NCBI RefSeq assembly: GCF_014650595.1
Contig: NZ_BMVG01000001.1
Coordinates: 310,001-374,000, forward strand
From: Streptomyces alanosinicus
GTDB taxonomy: Bacteria > Actinomycetota > Actinomycetes > Streptomycetales > Streptomycetaceae
Direction of reading: 5' to 3'
DNA length: 64,000 bases
How positions within the stretch are numbered: position 1 is the first letter of the stretch; every line of letters starts with the position of its first letter. Shown piece after piece: positions 42,573 to 52,980 of the stretch. The translations under genes were made by a program, and so were the position numbers. Under the pieces are notes generated by a model that saw nothing but the letters and a program-made list of their open reading frames with translations, was not told the origin of the DNA and did no database searches.

Positions 42573-43961
42573 GTGGCGAACGACGCCAGCACCGTTTTCG
42601 ACCTAGTGATCCTCGGCGGTGGTAGCGGTGGTTACGCCGCGGCCCTGCGCGGGGCGCAGCTGGGCCTGGACGTCGCCCTGATCGAGAAGGACAAGGTCGG
42701 CGGCACCTGCCTGCACCGGGGTTGCATCCCCACCAAGGCCCTGCTGCACGCGGGCGAGATCGCCGACCAGGCCCGCGAGAGCGAGCAGTTCGGTGTCAAG
42801 GCCACCTTCGAGGGCATCGACGTCCCGGCCGTCCACAAGTACAAGGACGGCGTCATCGCCGGCCTGTACAAGGGCCTGCAGGGTCTGATCGCGTCCCGCA
42901 AGGTGACGTACATCGAGGGTGAGGGCCGGCTGTCCTCCCCCACCTCCGTCGACGTCAACGGCCAGCGCGTCCAGGGCCGCCACGTCCTGCTGGCGACCGG
43001 CTCCGTGCCGAAGTCGCTGCCGGGCCTGGAGATCGACGGCAACCGCATCATCTCCTCCGACCACGCCCTCGTCCTGGACCGCGTGCCGAAGTCCGCGATC
43101 ATCCTGGGCGGCGGTGTCATCGGCGTCGAGTTCGCCTCGGCGTGGAAGTCCTTCGGCTCGGACGTCACGGTCATCGAGGGCCTCAAGCACCTCGTCCCGG
43201 TCGAGGACGAGAACTCCTCGAAGCTTCTTGAGCGCGCGTTCCGCAAGCGCGGCATCAAGTTCAACCTGGGCACCTTCTTCCAGAAGGCCGAGTACACCCA
43301 GGACGGTGTGAAGGTCACCCTCGCGGACGGCAAGGAGTTCGAGGCCGAGGTCCTCCTCGTCGCCGTCGGCCGCGGCCCGGTCTCGCAGGGCCTGGGCTAC
43401 GAGGAGCAGGGCGTCGCCATGGACCGCGGCTACGTCCTCGCCGACGAGTACATGCGCACCAACGTCCCGACCATCTCCGCCGTCGGTGACCTCGTCCCGA
43501 CCCTCCAGCTCGCGCACGTCGGCTTCGCCGAGGGCATCCTGGTGGCGGAGCGTCTGGCCGGTCTGAAGGTCGTTCCGATCGACTACGACGGTGTCCCGCG
43601 GGTGACCTACTGCCACCCGGAGGTCGCCTCCGTCGGTATCACCGAGGCCAAGGCCAAGGAGATCTACGGCGCGGACAAGGTCGTCGCTCTGAAGTACAAC
43701 CTGGCGGGCAACGGCAAGAGCAAGATCCTGAACACCGCGGGCGAGATCAAGCTCGTCCAGGTGAAGGACGGTGCCGTGGTCGGCGTCCACATGGTCGGCG
43801 ACCGCATGGGTGAGCAGGTCGGCGAAGCCCAGCTGATCTACAACTGGGAGGCGCTGCCGGCCGAGGTGGCCCAGCTCATCCACGCCCACCCGACGCAGAA
43901 CGAGGCGATGGGCGAGGCGCACCTGGCGCTCGCCGGCAAGCCGCTGCACTCCCACGACTGA
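42573..43961 (+). CDS. lpdA: Dihydrolipoyl dehydrogenase (E3)
   Basis: The shared flavoprotein E3 of pyruvate and 2-oxoglutarate dehydrogenase, 462 residues. GGGSGGYAAAL binds FAD, GGTCLHRGCIPTKALL holds the redox disulfide C46-C51, GGGVIGVEFA binds NAD, ISAVGDL is the second FAD motif, and HAHPTQNEAMGE carries the catalytic His-Glu pair. The GTG start has GGAGG seven bases upstream. The E2 gene follows after 60 bases on the same strand, so they form an operon. Confidence 0.97.
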   Translation: MANDASTVFDLVILGGGSGGYAAALRGAQLGLDVALIEKDKVGGTCLHRGCIPTKALLHAGEIADQARESEQFGVKATFEGIDVPAVHKYKDGVIAGLYKGLQGLIASRKVTYIEGEGRLSSPTSVDVNGQRVQGRHVLLATGSVPKSLPGLEIDGNRIISSDHALVLDRVPKSAIILGGGVIGVEFASAWKSFGSDVTVIEGLKHLVPVEDENSSKLLERAFRKRGIKFNLGTFFQKAEYTQDGVKVTLADGKEFEAEVLLVAVGRGPVSQGLGYEEQGVAMDRGYVLADEYMRTNVPTISAVGDLVPTLQLAHVGFAEGILVAERLAGLKVVPIDYDGVPRVTYCHPEVASVGITEAKAKEIYGADKVVALKYNLAGNGKSKILNTAGEIKLVQVKDGAVVGVHMVGDRMGEQVGEAQLIYNWEALPAEVAQLIHAHPTQNEAMGEAHLALAGKPLHSHD

Positions 43962-44022
43962 GCCTTCGGTCAACGGGCGCGACGACACAGACTTCCGCAA
44001 TTCGTAAGGAGCAACCGAAACC

Positions 44023-45810
44023 ATGGCGGTTTCCGTAACCCTTCCGGCGCTCGGTGAGAGCGTCACCGAGGGCACTGTCACCCGCTGGCTGAAGGCCGAG
44101 GGCGAGCGCGTCGAGGCCGACGAGCCGCTGCTCGAGGTCTCGACCGACAAGGTCGACACCGAGATCCCCTCGCCCGCCTCCGGCGTGCTGGCCTCCATCA
44201 AGGTCGCCGAGGACGAGACCGTCGAGGTCGGCGCCGAGCTGGCCGTGATCGACGACGGCACCGGCGCCCCCGCGGCCGCCCCGGCCCCCGCCGCCGCCGA
44301 GGCTCCGGCTCCGGCCGCTGCCCAGGCCCCGGCCCCGGTCGCCGAGGCCCCCGCGGCTCCGGCCCCCGCTGCCGCCCCCGCCGCCCCGGCCGGTGGCGCC
44401 ACCGGCACGGACGTGGTCCTGCCCGCGCTCGGTGAGTCCGTCACCGAGGGCACCGTCACCCGCTGGCTGAAGTCGGTCGGCGACTCCGTCGAGGCCGACG
44501 AGCCGCTGCTCGAGGTCTCCACGGACAAGGTCGACACCGAGATCCCGGCGCCCGCCTCCGGCGTGCTCCTGGAGATCGTGGTCGCCGAGGACGAGACCGC
44601 CGAGGTCGGCGCCAAGCTCGCCGTCATCGGCGCCCCGGGTGCCGCCCCGGCCGCCGCTCCGGCTCCGGCCGCCCCGGCCCCCGCCGCTGCCCCGGCCCCG
44701 GCCCCGGCTCCGGCTGCCCCGGCCCCGGTCGCCCCCGCCGCTCCGGCTCCGGCCCCCGCCCCGCCCGTCGCCGCCCCGGCCACGGTCGCCCCCGCGGCTC
44801 CGGCGCCCGCCCCGGCTCCGGCTCCGGTCGTGCCGGCCACCGCGCCGACCTCCCCGACCGCCACCCAGGCGACCGACGAGGGCGCCTACGTCACCCCGCT
44901 GGTGCGCAAGCTCGCCGCCGAGAACGGCGTCGACCTGGCCACCGTCAAGGGCACCGGCGTCGGCGGCCGGATCCGCAAGCAGGACGTCATCGCCGCCGCC
45001 GAGGCCGCGAAGGCCGCTGCCCCGGCTCCGGCCGCGGCCGCTCCGGCTGCCGCCGCCGCGAAGAAGGCCCCGGCGCTGGAGGCCTCCCCGCTGCGCGGCC
45101 AGACCGTCAAGATGCCCCGCATCCGCAAGGTCATCGGCGACAACATGGTCAAGGCGCTGCACGAGCAGGCCCAGCTGTCGTCGGTCGTCGAGGTCGACGT
45201 CACCCGGCTGATGAAGCTGCGCGCCAAGGCCAAGGACGGCTTCGCGGCCCGTGAGGGCGTCAAGCTCTCCCCGATGCCGTTCTTCGTCAAGGCCGCCGCG
45301 CAGGCGCTGAAGGCCCACCCGGTCATCAACGCCAAGATCAACGAGGCCGAGGGCACGATCACCTACTTCGACTCCGAGAACATCGGAATCGCGGTGGACT
45401 CGGAGAAGGGCCTGATGACCCCGGTCATCAAGGGCGCGGGCGACCTGAACATCGCCGGCATCGCCAAGGCCACGGCCGACCTGGCCGGCAAGGTCCGCGC
45501 CAACAAGATCACCCCGGACGAGCTGTCCGGCGCGACCTTCACCATCTCCAACACCGGTTCGCGTGGTGCCCTGTTCGACACGATCATCGTGCCGCCGGGC
45601 CAGGTCGCGATCCTCGGCATCGGTGCCACGGTCAAGCGTCCGGCCGTCATCGAGACCGAGGAGGGCACGGTCATCGGCGTCCGCGACATGACCTACCTGA
45701 CCCTCTCCTACGACCACCGTCTGGTCGACGGCGCCGACGCGGCCCGTTACCTGACCGCGGTCAAGGCGATCCTGGAGGCGGGCGAGTTCGAGGTCGAGCT
45801 CGGCCTCTGA
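44023..45810 (+). CDS. sucB: 2-oxoacid dehydrogenase E2 (dihydrolipoamide acyltransferase)
   Basis: A 595-residue E2 with two lipoyl domains: lipoyl lysines K43 and K166, each in [10 protein letters not shown]. Ala/Pro-rich swinging linkers follow, then a peripheral-subunit-binding domain (about 286-323, [15 protein letters not shown] to GGRIRKQDV), and a catalytic core with [16 protein letters not shown] at the end. Annotated sucB by similarity, but in actinobacteria the aceE neighbour suggests it serves pyruvate dehydrogenase, with 2-oxoglutarate handled elsewhere. The two lipoyl domains are nearly identical in DNA around 44050-44170 and 44420-44540. It needs lipoate made by lipB-lipA at 61-63 kb. 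Confidence 0.93.
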   Translation: MAVSVTLPALGESVTEGTVTRWLKAEGERVEADEPLLEVSTDKVDTEIPSPASGVLASIKVAEDETVEVGAELAVIDDGTGAPAAAPAPAAAEAPAPAAAQAPAPVAEAPAAPAPAAAPAAPAGGATGTDVVLPALGESVTEGTVTRWLKSVGDSVEADEPLLEVSTDKVDTEIPAPASGVLLEIVVAEDETAEVGAKLAVIGAPGAAPAAAPAPAAPAPAAAPAPAPAPAAPAPVAPAAPAPAPAPPVAAPATVAPAAPAPAPAPAPVVPATAPTSPTATQATDEGAYVTPLVRKLAAENGVDLATVKGTGVGGRIRKQDVIAAAEAAKAAAPAPAAAAPAAAAAKKAPALEASPLRGQTVKMPRIRKVIGDNMVKALHEQAQLSSVVEVDVTRLMKLRAKAKDGFAAREGVKLSPMPFFVKAAAQALKAHPVINAKINEAEGTITYFDSENIGIAVDSEKGLMTPVIKGAGDLNIAGIAKATADLAGKVRANKITPDELSGATFTISNTGSRGALFDTIIVPPGQVAILGIGATVKRPAVIETEEGTVIGVRDMTYLTLSYDHRLVDGADAARYLTAVKAILEAGEFEVELGL

Positions 45811-45889
45811 CCCGACGGCCTACGGGCCGAGGATCGAAACGAAGTCGAGCTGGACCTGTAGTCCTCCTCAGGTCCGCTGCCTGTGCGGC

Positions 45890-45917
45890 ACCCCGTCCGG
45901 AGCTTTCCGGGCGGGGT
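45890..45917 (+). terminator. Terminator after the E2 gene
   Basis: ACCCCGTCCGG (45890-45900) pairs with CCGGGCGGGGT (45907-45917), with one G-U wobble and a six-base loop, followed by the T-rich GTTCGTGTTTGT. It ends the lpdA-sucB unit. Confidence 0.85.
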
Positions 45918-46044
45918 GTTCGTGTTTGTCGGCACACGTTGCGTGTAAGCCTTGTCTCACCTGCGCAAAAGCACCCCGCACACCGCATCCCCGGAGCGAA
46001 CCCGCCGTATTGTCTAAACGTCAGCCCTCCCGAAGGAGCCCTCA

Positions 46045-46668
46045 ATGACCGCGCCCGTCGTCCACTCGCTGCGCGAACAGATCCGCGAGCACATCGTGGA
46101 GGGGATCGTCAGCGGGCGCTGGCAGCCGGGCGAGCGCATCGTGGAGCGCCGTATCGCCACCGAGCTGGAGGTCAGCCAGACCCCGGTCCGGGAGGCCCTG
46201 CGCGAGTTGGAGTCCCTCCGCCTGATCGAGTCCGCGCCGAACAAGGGCGTCCGGGTCCGCAATCTGACCGCGGCGGACCTGGAGGAGAGCTACCCGGTGC
46301 GGGCCGGCCTGGAGGCCATCGCGGCGGAGCTGGCGGCCGACCGCCTCGCCGAGGACTGCTCGGCCCTGGAACCGCATGTCCTGGCCCTGTACGAGGCCGA
46401 CCGCGAGGCCGACGGCACGGCGCAGGTCCGCCACACGGTGGGCTTCCACCGCGAACTCGTGCGCGCCGCGCGCAACTCGGTTCTCCTGCACACCTGGGAA
46501 GGGCTCGGCATCGAGGTCTTCACGGCCCTGTCCATCCGCTGGCTGGGCACGGTCCAGCAGTCGTACGCGGAGGAGCACGAGGAGCTGGTGGCCGCCTTCA
46601 AGCGGCGCGACCCCCGCATCGCCGAGATCGTGAAGGCCCACGTCCTGGGCTGCGCGCCGCGCCCTTAG
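46045..46668 (+). CDS. GntR-family regulator (FadR/FCD subfamily)
   Basis: A 207-residue regulator. Residues about 8-75 are a GntR winged helix (LREQIREHIVEGIVSGRWQPGERI; ELEVSQTPVREALRELESLRLI). The FCD ligand domain follows, with helix-rich RHTVGFHRELVRAARN and LGTVQQSYAEEHEELVAAFKRRD carrying the His/Glu positions that bind a metal and a carboxylate. It lies between E2 and aceE and likely controls aceE or the whole pyruvate dehydrogenase set, as PdhR does in E. coli. It has a GAAGGAG Shine-Dalgarno. Confidence 0.9.
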   Translation: MTAPVVHSLREQIREHIVEGIVSGRWQPGERIVERRIATELEVSQTPVREALRELESLRLIESAPNKGVRVRNLTAADLEESYPVRAGLEAIAAELAADRLAEDCSALEPHVLALYEADREADGTAQVRHTVGFHRELVRAARNSVLLHTWEGLGIEVFTALSIRWLGTVQQSYAEEHEELVAAFKRRDPRIAEIVKAHVLGCAPRP

Positions 46669-46812
46669 CGCGCTCTGGCACTGGCGAGCAGAGCCACGCT
46701 CAAACGTGGCTCGACCTGCGAAAACGCCGCCCAGGAGCGACACTCGGTGCCCCTGGTGGAGGCACCCCGTGCCGACTTTCTCGTAATCAAGAGGTTTTGC
46801 CCCTCAACCCTT

Positions 46813-46829
46813 TGATCGATCATCGATCA
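46813..46829. promoter_or_regulatory. Perfect palindrome upstream of aceE
   Basis: TGATCGAT (46813-46820) and ATCGATCA (46822-46829) are exact inverted repeats around a C. It lies 120 bases upstream of aceE and 145 bases after the GntR gene. The size fits a GntR dimer site. The 281-base gap around it should also hold the aceE promoter. Confidence 0.6.
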
Positions 46830-46948
46830 GGGAGTTACAGTCGCCGACGGACTTCCACCGAAGTCCTAGCCCTGTCCTGCCAAAGACCTAGGGCACCCCC
46901 GAACCCTTACCGATGAGGGAACCCCCTTCGACTGAGGAAGGCGGCGAC

Positions 46949-49660
46949 ATGACCGACCCCAACGCCATCCAGCCGAGCGCGCTCGACCAGCTCCCTGACC
47001 GCGACCCGGAGGAGACCGCCGAATGGCAGGCCTCCCTCGACGCCGTCGCCCGGGAGGCCGGGCCGCATCGCGCCGCGTATCTGATGCGGCGCACGCTGGA
47101 GCGCGCCGAGGCGGGCGGCATCGCGCTGCCGAAGCTCCTCGAGACGGACTACGTCAACACCATCCCCACCTCCGCCGAGCCGGGCCTGCCCGGTGACCCG
47201 GAGATGGAGGCCCGGATCACCGCCTGGAACCGCTGGAACGCGGCCGCCATGGTGACCCGCGGCTCGAAGCACGGCGTCGGCGGCCACATCGCCACCTTCG
47301 CCTCCGCGGCCTGGCTCTACGAGACGGGCTTCAACCACTTCTTCAAGGGCAAGGAATCCCAGGAGGCCGCCGGCTCCGGCGACCAGCTGTACATCCAGGG
47401 CCACGCCTCCCCGGGCATCTACGCCCGTGCCTTCCTCGACGGCCGGCTGACCGAGGCGCACCTCGACAACTTCCGCCAGGAGTCCGGCGGCAACGGCCTG
47501 CCCTCGTACCCGCACCCGCGCCGGCTGCCCTGGCTGTGGGAGTTCCCGACGGTGTCGATGGGCCTCGGCCCGCTCTCCGCGATCTACCAGGCGCGCTTCA
47601 ACCGCTACCTGACCAACCGCGGCATCAAGGACGTCTCCGCCTCGCACGTGTGGGCGTTCCTCGGCGACGGCGAGATGGACGAGCCGGAGTCGACGGCGGC
47701 CCTCGCGCTCGCCGCCCGTGAGGAGCTGGACAACCTCACCTTCGTCATCAACTGCAACCTGCAGCGCCTCGACGGCCCGGTCCGCGCCAACTTCAAGATC
47801 GTGCAGGAGCTGGAGGCCCAGTTCCGCGGCGCCGGCTGGAACGTCGTCAAGACGCTGTGGGGCTCGGCCTGGGACGAGCTGTTCCAGCTCGACACCACCG
47901 GCGCGCTCGTACGCCGGCTGCGCGAGGTACCGGACGCGCAGATCCAGACGTACCAGACCCGCGACGCCGCCTACATCCGCGCCGACTTCTTCGGCAAGGA
48001 CCCGGCGCTCGCCGAGATGGCGAAGCTGCTGAGCGACGACAAGATCCTTGAGGTCTTCCACCTCTCGCGCGGTGGTCACGAGGCCCGCAAGGTCTACGCC
48101 GCGTACAAGGCCGCCGTCGAGCACAAGGGCGCGCCGACCGTGATCCTGGCCCAGACGGTCAAGGGCCACACCCTGGGCGACGGCTTCGCGTCGAAGAACG
48201 CCAACCACCAGATGAAGAAGCTGACGGTGGACGAGTTCAAGACGATGCGGGACCTGCTCGGCCTGCCGATCAAGGACAGCGACTTCACCGACGGCGTGGT
48301 CCCCTACGGCCACCCGGGCGCCGACTCCCCCGAGGTCCGCTACCTCCAGGAGCGCCGCGCGGCCCTCGGCGGCCCCGCCCCGGCCCGCCGCACGCACGCC
48401 CTGGCCCCGCTGCCGGCCCCGGCCGAGAAGGCCTTCGCCGCCTTCGACAAGGGCTCCGGCTCGCAGAACGTGGCCACCACGATGGCCTTCGTCCGCCTGG
48501 TCAAGGACCTGGTCCGCGACAAGGAGACGGGCAAGCGCTGGGTGCCGATCGTCCCCGACGAGGCCCGCACCTTCGGTATGGAGTCGCTGTTCCCGTCCCT
48601 CGGGATCTACTCCCCCAAGGGCCAGACGTACGAGCCGGTCGACCGCGACCAGCTGATGTACTACAAGGAGGCCAAGAACGGCCAGATCCTCAACGAGGGG
48701 ATCACCGAGGCCGGTTCGATGGCCGACTTCATCGCCGCGTCCACCGCGTACGCGACGCACGGCGAGGCGATGATCCCGTTCTACATCTTCTACTCGATGT
48801 TCGGCTGGCAGCGCACCGCCGACCAGATGTGGCAGCTCGGCGACCAGCTCGGCCGCGGCTTCCTGGTCGGTGCGACGGCCGGCCGTACGACCCTGACGGG
48901 CGAGGGCCTGCAGCACGCCGACGGCCACTCCCCGGTCATCGCCGCCACCAACCCGGCCGCGCTGACGTACGACCCCGCGTTCGCCTACGAGGTCGCGGTG
49001 ATCGTCCGTGAGGGTCTGCGCCGGATGTACGGCGAGGCCAAGCCGGGCGAGGACCAGAACGTCTTCTACTACCTGACGGTCTACAACGAGCCGCTGCCCC
49101 AGCCCGCCAAGCCGCAGGGCCTCGGCATCGACGAGGGCGTCGTCAAGGGTCTGTACCGCTTCAACACGGCGGAGTCCGCGGGTGTGTCCGCGGCCGCCAA
49201 CGCCCCGCGCATCCAGCTGCTGGGCTCCGGTACGGCCATCCACTGGACCCTTCAGGCGCAGCAGCTGCTCGCCGAGGAGTGGGGCGTGGCCTCCGACGTA
49301 TGGTCCGCGACCTCCTGGACGGAGCTGCGCCGCGACGCGCTGGAGGCCGACGCGGCCCTGCTGCGCGGCGAGGAGCGTGTGCCGTACGTCCGCCAGGCGC
49401 TGCAGGGCGCCGAGGGCCCGGTGCTGGCCGTCTCCGACTACATGCGCCAGGTCCCGGACCAGATCGCGCAGTGGGTCGAGCAGGACTACTCCTCGCTGGG
49501 CGCCGACGGCTTCGGTCTGTCGGACACCCGTGAGGCCGCCCGCCGCCACTTCGGCATCGACGCCCAGTCGATCGTCGTCGCGGCCCTGGCCCAGCTCGCC
49601 CGGCGCGGCGAGGTGAAGGCCACGGCGGTCAAGGAGGCCCGGGAGAAGTACGGGCTGTAG
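46949..49660 (+). CDS. aceE: Pyruvate dehydrogenase E1 component, homodimeric type
   Basis: A 903-residue TPP enzyme that decarboxylates pyruvate and passes the acetyl group to E2 lipoate. [40 protein letters not shown] opens the TPP domain, [17 protein letters not shown] and [17 protein letters not shown] form the Mg-TPP GDG-NCN motif, and [18 protein letters not shown] plus [22 protein letters not shown] belong to the transketolase-like half. The ATG giving [10 protein letters not shown] has GAAGGCGG upstream and matches usual length; an ATG 12 codons earlier has no Shine-Dalgarno. Organised with the E2/E3 genes, it supports a local pyruvate dehydrogenase cluster. Confidence 0.95.
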   Translation: MTDPNAIQPSALDQLPDRDPEETAEWQASLDAVAREAGPHRAAYLMRRTLERAEAGGIALPKLLETDYVNTIPTSAEPGLPGDPEMEARITAWNRWNAAAMVTRGSKHGVGGHIATFASAAWLYETGFNHFFKGKESQEAAGSGDQLYIQGHASPGIYARAFLDGRLTEAHLDNFRQESGGNGLPSYPHPRRLPWLWEFPTVSMGLGPLSAIYQARFNRYLTNRGIKDVSASHVWAFLGDGEMDEPESTAALALAAREELDNLTFVINCNLQRLDGPVRANFKIVQELEAQFRGAGWNVVKTLWGSAWDELFQLDTTGALVRRLREVPDAQIQTYQTRDAAYIRADFFGKDPALAEMAKLLSDDKILEVFHLSRGGHEARKVYAAYKAAVEHKGAPTVILAQTVKGHTLGDGFASKNANHQMKKLTVDEFKTMRDLLGLPIKDSDFTDGVVPYGHPGADSPEVRYLQERRAALGGPAPARRTHALAPLPAPAEKAFAAFDKGSGSQNVATTMAFVRLVKDLVRDKETGKRWVPIVPDEARTFGMESLFPSLGIYSPKGQTYEPVDRDQLMYYKEAKNGQILNEGITEAGSMADFIAASTAYATHGEAMIPFYIFYSMFGWQRTADQMWQLGDQLGRGFLVGATAGRTTLTGEGLQHADGHSPVIAATNPAALTYDPAFAYEVAVIVREGLRRMYGEAKPGEDQNVFYYLTVYNEPLPQPAKPQGLGIDEGVVKGLYRFNTAESAGVSAAANAPRIQLLGSGTAIHWTLQAQQLLAEEWGVASDVWSATSWTELRRDALEADAALLRGEERVPYVRQALQGAEGPVLAVSDYMRQVPDQIAQWVEQDYSSLGADGFGLSDTREAARRHFGIDAQSIVVAALAQLARRGEVKATAVKEAREKYGL

Positions 49661-49676
49661 GTTCGTCCACCGCCCC

Positions 49677-49710
49677 GGCGGGTGGAGAAGGGTGACCTTC
49701 TCTACCCGCC
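49677..49710. terminator. Terminator shared by aceE and the converging kinase gene
   Basis: GGCGGGTGGAGAAGG (49677-49691) pairs with CCTTCTCTACCCGCC (49696-49710) with one G-U, across GTGA. The stem runs into the last codons and stop (PNGG) of the kinase gene on the other strand, so the signal is economically shared. Confidence 0.82.
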
Positions 49711-51303
49711 GTTCGGCGTTTCGTCGAACGGCGTCAGCGCCTCGTGCAGTTCGGTCAGCTGACGCAGGATGCCGGCGCGTTTTTCGACCAGTCCGCCGAC
49801 CGGGGTGAATCTGCTGTCGGCGATGATCGCGGCCACGGTCCGGCGCAGCCCGGTCAGCGCGTCGTACGGCAGGAGGCGGTCGGCCTTGTGCCCCGCCTCG
49901 GCCAGCATGGTCTCGGCCTGTCGTTCGGCCTCGGCCACCGTCCTGCGGGCCCGGCGCTCGGCGTCGGTGCGCAGCCGCTCCGCCTCCAGGCGCAGTTGCT
50001 CGGCCCGTTCCTCGATCTCCGTGAGCCGTTGCGTGGCCGCCTGCTGCCGGGCGAGCAGATCCCGCTCGGACTGGTCGCGGCGCCTGGCCAGGTTCGTCTC
50101 GAAGTCGGCGGCGGCCTGTGCGGCCTTGTCGCGGGTCTCCTGGAAGAGGGCCTCGGCTGCCTCGCGCCTGCCCATCGCGTCCCGCCGTGCCTCGGCCAGC
50201 AGCCCGGCGGCGTCCTCCTTCGCCTTCTCGACGATCCGCGTCCCCTCCTGCTGGGCCTCCTGCCGGGCGCGGGTCCTGCGCTCCGCGACATAGGCCTCCG
50301 CGTCGGCGCGCACCTGCCGGACCGCCGCCTCCGCCAGCTCGCGGTGCTCCTCGGCGGCGCGCGCGGCCTCCTCGCGCAGGGCGCGGGCGTCGGCGAGGGC
50401 GGCCGCGCGCAGTGCGGCGGCCTCTTCCCCGGCATCGGTCCGCCCCGGTGAGGGGGCCGAGGCGGCGGTGAGCGCGCTCAGCCGGTCGAGGACCTCGCGG
50501 GCCGTGGCGGGCCGCTCCCCGGGGGTGCGGGCGAGCAGTGCGAGGACGAGCGTGTCCAGTTCGGGCGGGACGGCGGGGTCCAGTGCGCGCGGTGGCTCGA
50601 TCCGGCCCTCGAACAGCAGGGCCATCTGCGCGTACGCGTTGTCCGCCATGAGCGGGGGCCGGCCGGTGAGCATGAAGTAGAGCAGACAGCCGAAGGAGTA
50701 CAGGTCCGTGCGGTGGTCCACGGTGCGTTCGCCGCGGGCCTGCTCCGGTGACATGTACAGCAGGCTGCCGATGGCGACGCCGGTGCCGGTGAGGCCGCTG
50801 ACGAGCACGGTGTCGCCGAGGAACTTGGCGATGCCGAAGTCCAGCACCTTCAGGTCGCCCTCGGCGTCGAACATGACGTTCTCGGGCTTGATGTCCCGGT
50901 GCACGATGCCCTGCCGGTGCGCGGCGTCCAGGGCGGCGGCGACCTGCCGCGCCCAGGCCACGGACCGCTGCCAGGAGGGGCGTTCCTGCGCGACCGCGTC
51001 GGACAGGGTCCGCCCGGTCAGCCGCTCCATCACCATGTAGAGGACGCGCTCGCCGTCCAGGACGGCCTCGCCGCAGTCGTGGGCGATGACCGTGTACCGG
51101 CCGGGCAGCTGCGCCGCGGACCGTATCTCGCGGCGGAAGCGGAGAAAGGTCTCGTGCTCGCCGATCCGCGGCAGCGCGGTGACGAGCTTGACCGCCACCT
51201 CCCGGTGCATCCGCGCGTCCCGGGCCGCCCACACCTGCCCCATACCGCCCCGGCCCAGCCGTTCGACCAGTTCGTACCGCCCGTCGAGGATCTCCCCCCG
51301 CAT
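49702..51303 (-). CDS. Soluble Ser/Thr kinase with a long coiled-coil C-terminus
   Basis: Residues about 10-265 are a Hanks-type kinase: [11 protein letters not shown]39 in VAVKL, D137 in HRDIKPEN, D155 in VLDFG, then [14 protein letters not shown]. Residues about 295-480 are an unbroken Ala/Glu/Arg-rich coiled coil ([92 protein letters not shown]). That pattern strongly recalls the Streptomyces filament proteins FilP/Scy as I remember them. No membrane helix is present. A final ~50-residue segment ([26 protein letters not shown]) follows. It may act at cell poles or on a cytoskeleton. The ATG ([13 protein letters not shown]) is chosen over a longer frame. Confidence 0.9.
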   Translation of the reverse strand: MRGEILDGRYELVERLGRGGMGQVWAARDARMHREVAVKLVTALPRIGEHETFLRFRREIRSAAQLPGRYTVIAHDCGEAVLDGERVLYMVMERLTGRTLSDAVAQERPSWQRSVAWARQVAAALDAAHRQGIVHRDIKPENVMFDAEGDLKVLDFGIAKFLGDTVLVSGLTGTGVAIGSLLYMSPEQARGERTVDHRTDLYSFGCLLYFMLTGRPPLMADNAYAQMALLFEGRIEPPRALDPAVPPELDTLVLALLARTPGERPATAREVLDRLSALTAASAPSPGRTDAGEEAAALRAAALADARALREEAARAAEEHRELAEAAVRQVRADAEAYVAERRTRARQEAQQEGTRIVEKAKEDAAGLLAEARRDAMGRREAAEALFQETRDKAAQAAADFETNLARRRDQSERDLLARQQAATQRLTEIEERAEQLRLEAERLRTDAERRARRTVAEAERQAETMLAEAGHKADRLLPYDALTGLRRTVAAIIADSRFTPVGGLVEKRAGILRQLTELHEALTPFDETPNGG

Positions 51304-51397
51304 GCCCCGCCCCTTCCCCGCTCCCCAGGTGCGCCAAAGGTGATCCCAGCCTAGGAGATCAGCGCCGGTGCGGCAGGCTTCGTGGCAGGCTGGCGGC

Positions 51398-52384
51398 ATG
51401 CGTGCGGCCCGGCTCATCAAGATGGTGCTCCTGCTCCAGTCCCGGCCGTCCATGACCGCCGCCGAGCTGGCGCGGGAACTGGAGGTGTCGGAGCGGACGG
51501 TCACCCGGGACGCGCAGGCGCTCTCGGAGGCGGGGGTGCCGGTGTACGCGGACCGGGGGCGGACCGGCGGCTACCGGCTGGTCGGCGGCTACCGGACCCG
51601 GCTGACGGGGCTCGCCAGGAGCGAGGCGGAGGCGCTGTTCCTGAGCGGGGTGCCGGGGGCGCTCAGGGAGATGGGACTTGCGGACGCCGCCTCGGCGGCC
51701 CGGCTGAAGGTCTCCGCGGCGCTGCTGCCCTCGCTGCGGGACGCCCCGGACAGCGCCGCCCGGCGCTTCCACCTGGACGCGCCGGCCTGGTTCCAGGAGC
51801 CGGAGCCGCCCGCGCTGCTGCCGGTGGTCGCGGAGGCGGTGTGGGACGACCGCCGGGTCAGCGCCCGGTACCGGCGGGACGCGGCGGAGGTGGAGCGGCT
51901 GCTGGAGCCGTACGGGCTCGTGCTGAAGGCGGGCGTGTGGTACCTGTGCGCGCGGGTGGCGGACGGCGGCTCCTTCCGTACCTATCGGATCGACCGGTTC
52001 AGCGCCGTGGATCCTCTGGAGGAACGGTTCACCCGTGCTCCGGACTTCGATCTGCCGGGTTACTGGGCCGAGCAGGCCGAGCGGTTCGCCCTCTCGATCC
52101 TGCGCGCCGAGGTCGTCGTACGGCTGTCCCCGGAGGGTGTGCGCAGGCTGCGGTACGCCGTGGAGCCGGTGTCGGCGCGCGCGGCGCTGAGCGGGCCGGG
52201 CGAGCCGGACGGGGCGGGCTGGGTGACGGTGACGCTGCCGGTGGAGTCCGAGGAGGTCGCGCACACCCAGCTGACGGCGCTCGGGGCGGAGGCCGAGGTG
52301 CTGGCCCCGCGGAGCCTGCGGGAGCGGTTCGCGGCGGACGCGGCCCGGCTGGCGGCACGGTACGGCCGTACGGGCGGCGGATAA
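51398..52384 (+). CDS. WYL-domain transcriptional regulator (DeoR/YafY-type)
   Basis: A 328-residue regulator. MRAARLIKMVLLLQSRPSMTAAELARELEVSERTVTRDAQALSEAGVPVY is the N-terminal helix-turn-helix (residues 1-50). The WYL domain follows (about 135-220, with VSARYRRDAAEVERLLEPYGLVLKAGVWYLCARVADGGSFRTYRIDRF) and a C-terminal WCX part. WYL domains bind nucleotides or single-stranded nucleic acid. It is divergent from the kinase gene; targets are unknown. The ATG at this position removes a ten-codon non-conserved extension. Confidence 0.9.
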   Translation: MRAARLIKMVLLLQSRPSMTAAELARELEVSERTVTRDAQALSEAGVPVYADRGRTGGYRLVGGYRTRLTGLARSEAEALFLSGVPGALREMGLADAASAARLKVSAALLPSLRDAPDSAARRFHLDAPAWFQEPEPPALLPVVAEAVWDDRRVSARYRRDAAEVERLLEPYGLVLKAGVWYLCARVADGGSFRTYRIDRFSAVDPLEERFTRAPDFDLPGYWAEQAERFALSILRAEVVVRLSPEGVRRLRYAVEPVSARAALSGPGEPDGAGWVTVTLPVESEEVAHTQLTALGAEAEVLAPRSLRERFAADAARLAARYGRTGGG

Positions 52385-52450
52385 CGATCCGCCGTACTCC
52401 GGCTTACTCCGCGTGCGTCCCACGGGTGGAGGCCCGATGCTGGTGCCGTG

Positions 52451-52969
52451 ATGGACGAGACGGAGTTCTGGGAGCTGATCGACGCCACCCGCGAGAGTGC
52501 CGAGGGCGACCCCGAGGAACAGGCCGATGTGCTCGTGGACCGGCTGCTCCAGCTGGAGCCCGAGCTGGTGCTGGACTTCGCCCGTCACTTCGAGGCCCGC
52601 TACAACCGCGCCTACCGCTGGGACCTGTGGGGCGCCGCCTGGGTGCTGCTGGACGGGGCCAGCGACGACGCGTTCGACTTCTTCCGCTGCTGGCTGATCG
52701 GCCAGGGCCGGGAGGTGTACGAGGGCGCCCTGCACGAGCCGGACTCGCTGGCCGAGTCGCTGCGCGAGTTCGACGAGGAGATCGACGGCGACGGCGAGGA
52801 GCTGGGCTACGCGGCGGACGAGGCCTATGAGCAGCTGACCGGCACCGTCGCTCCGGATCTGGGCATCGCCCCGGCGCCCGCCGAGCCGACGGGCACTCCG
52901 GTGGACTTCGAGAACGAGCGGGCCCTCGCCGAACGGTTCCCCCGGCTGTGGGACCGCTTCCGGGAGTAG
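52451..52969 (+). CDS. DUF4240 protein
   Basis: A 172-residue acidic soluble protein starting MDETEFWELIDATRESAEGDPEEQAD, with FARHFEARYNRAYRWDLWGAAWVLLDGASDDAFDFFRCWLIGQGREVYE in the middle and WDRFRE at the end. This matches the DUF4240 layout. A GTG one codon earlier gives an alternative start. It follows the WYL regulator by 66 bases. DUF4240 proteins are often near toxin-immunity genes in other bacteria, but no toxin is seen here. Function unknown. Confidence 0.8.
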   Translation: MDETEFWELIDATRESAEGDPEEQADVLVDRLLQLEPELVLDFARHFEARYNRAYRWDLWGAAWVLLDGASDDAFDFFRCWLIGQGREVYEGALHEPDSLAESLREFDEEIDGDGEELGYAADEAYEQLTGTVAPDLGIAPAPAEPTGTPVDFENERALAERFPRLWDRFRE

Positions 52970-52980
52970 CCGGCTCCGGC

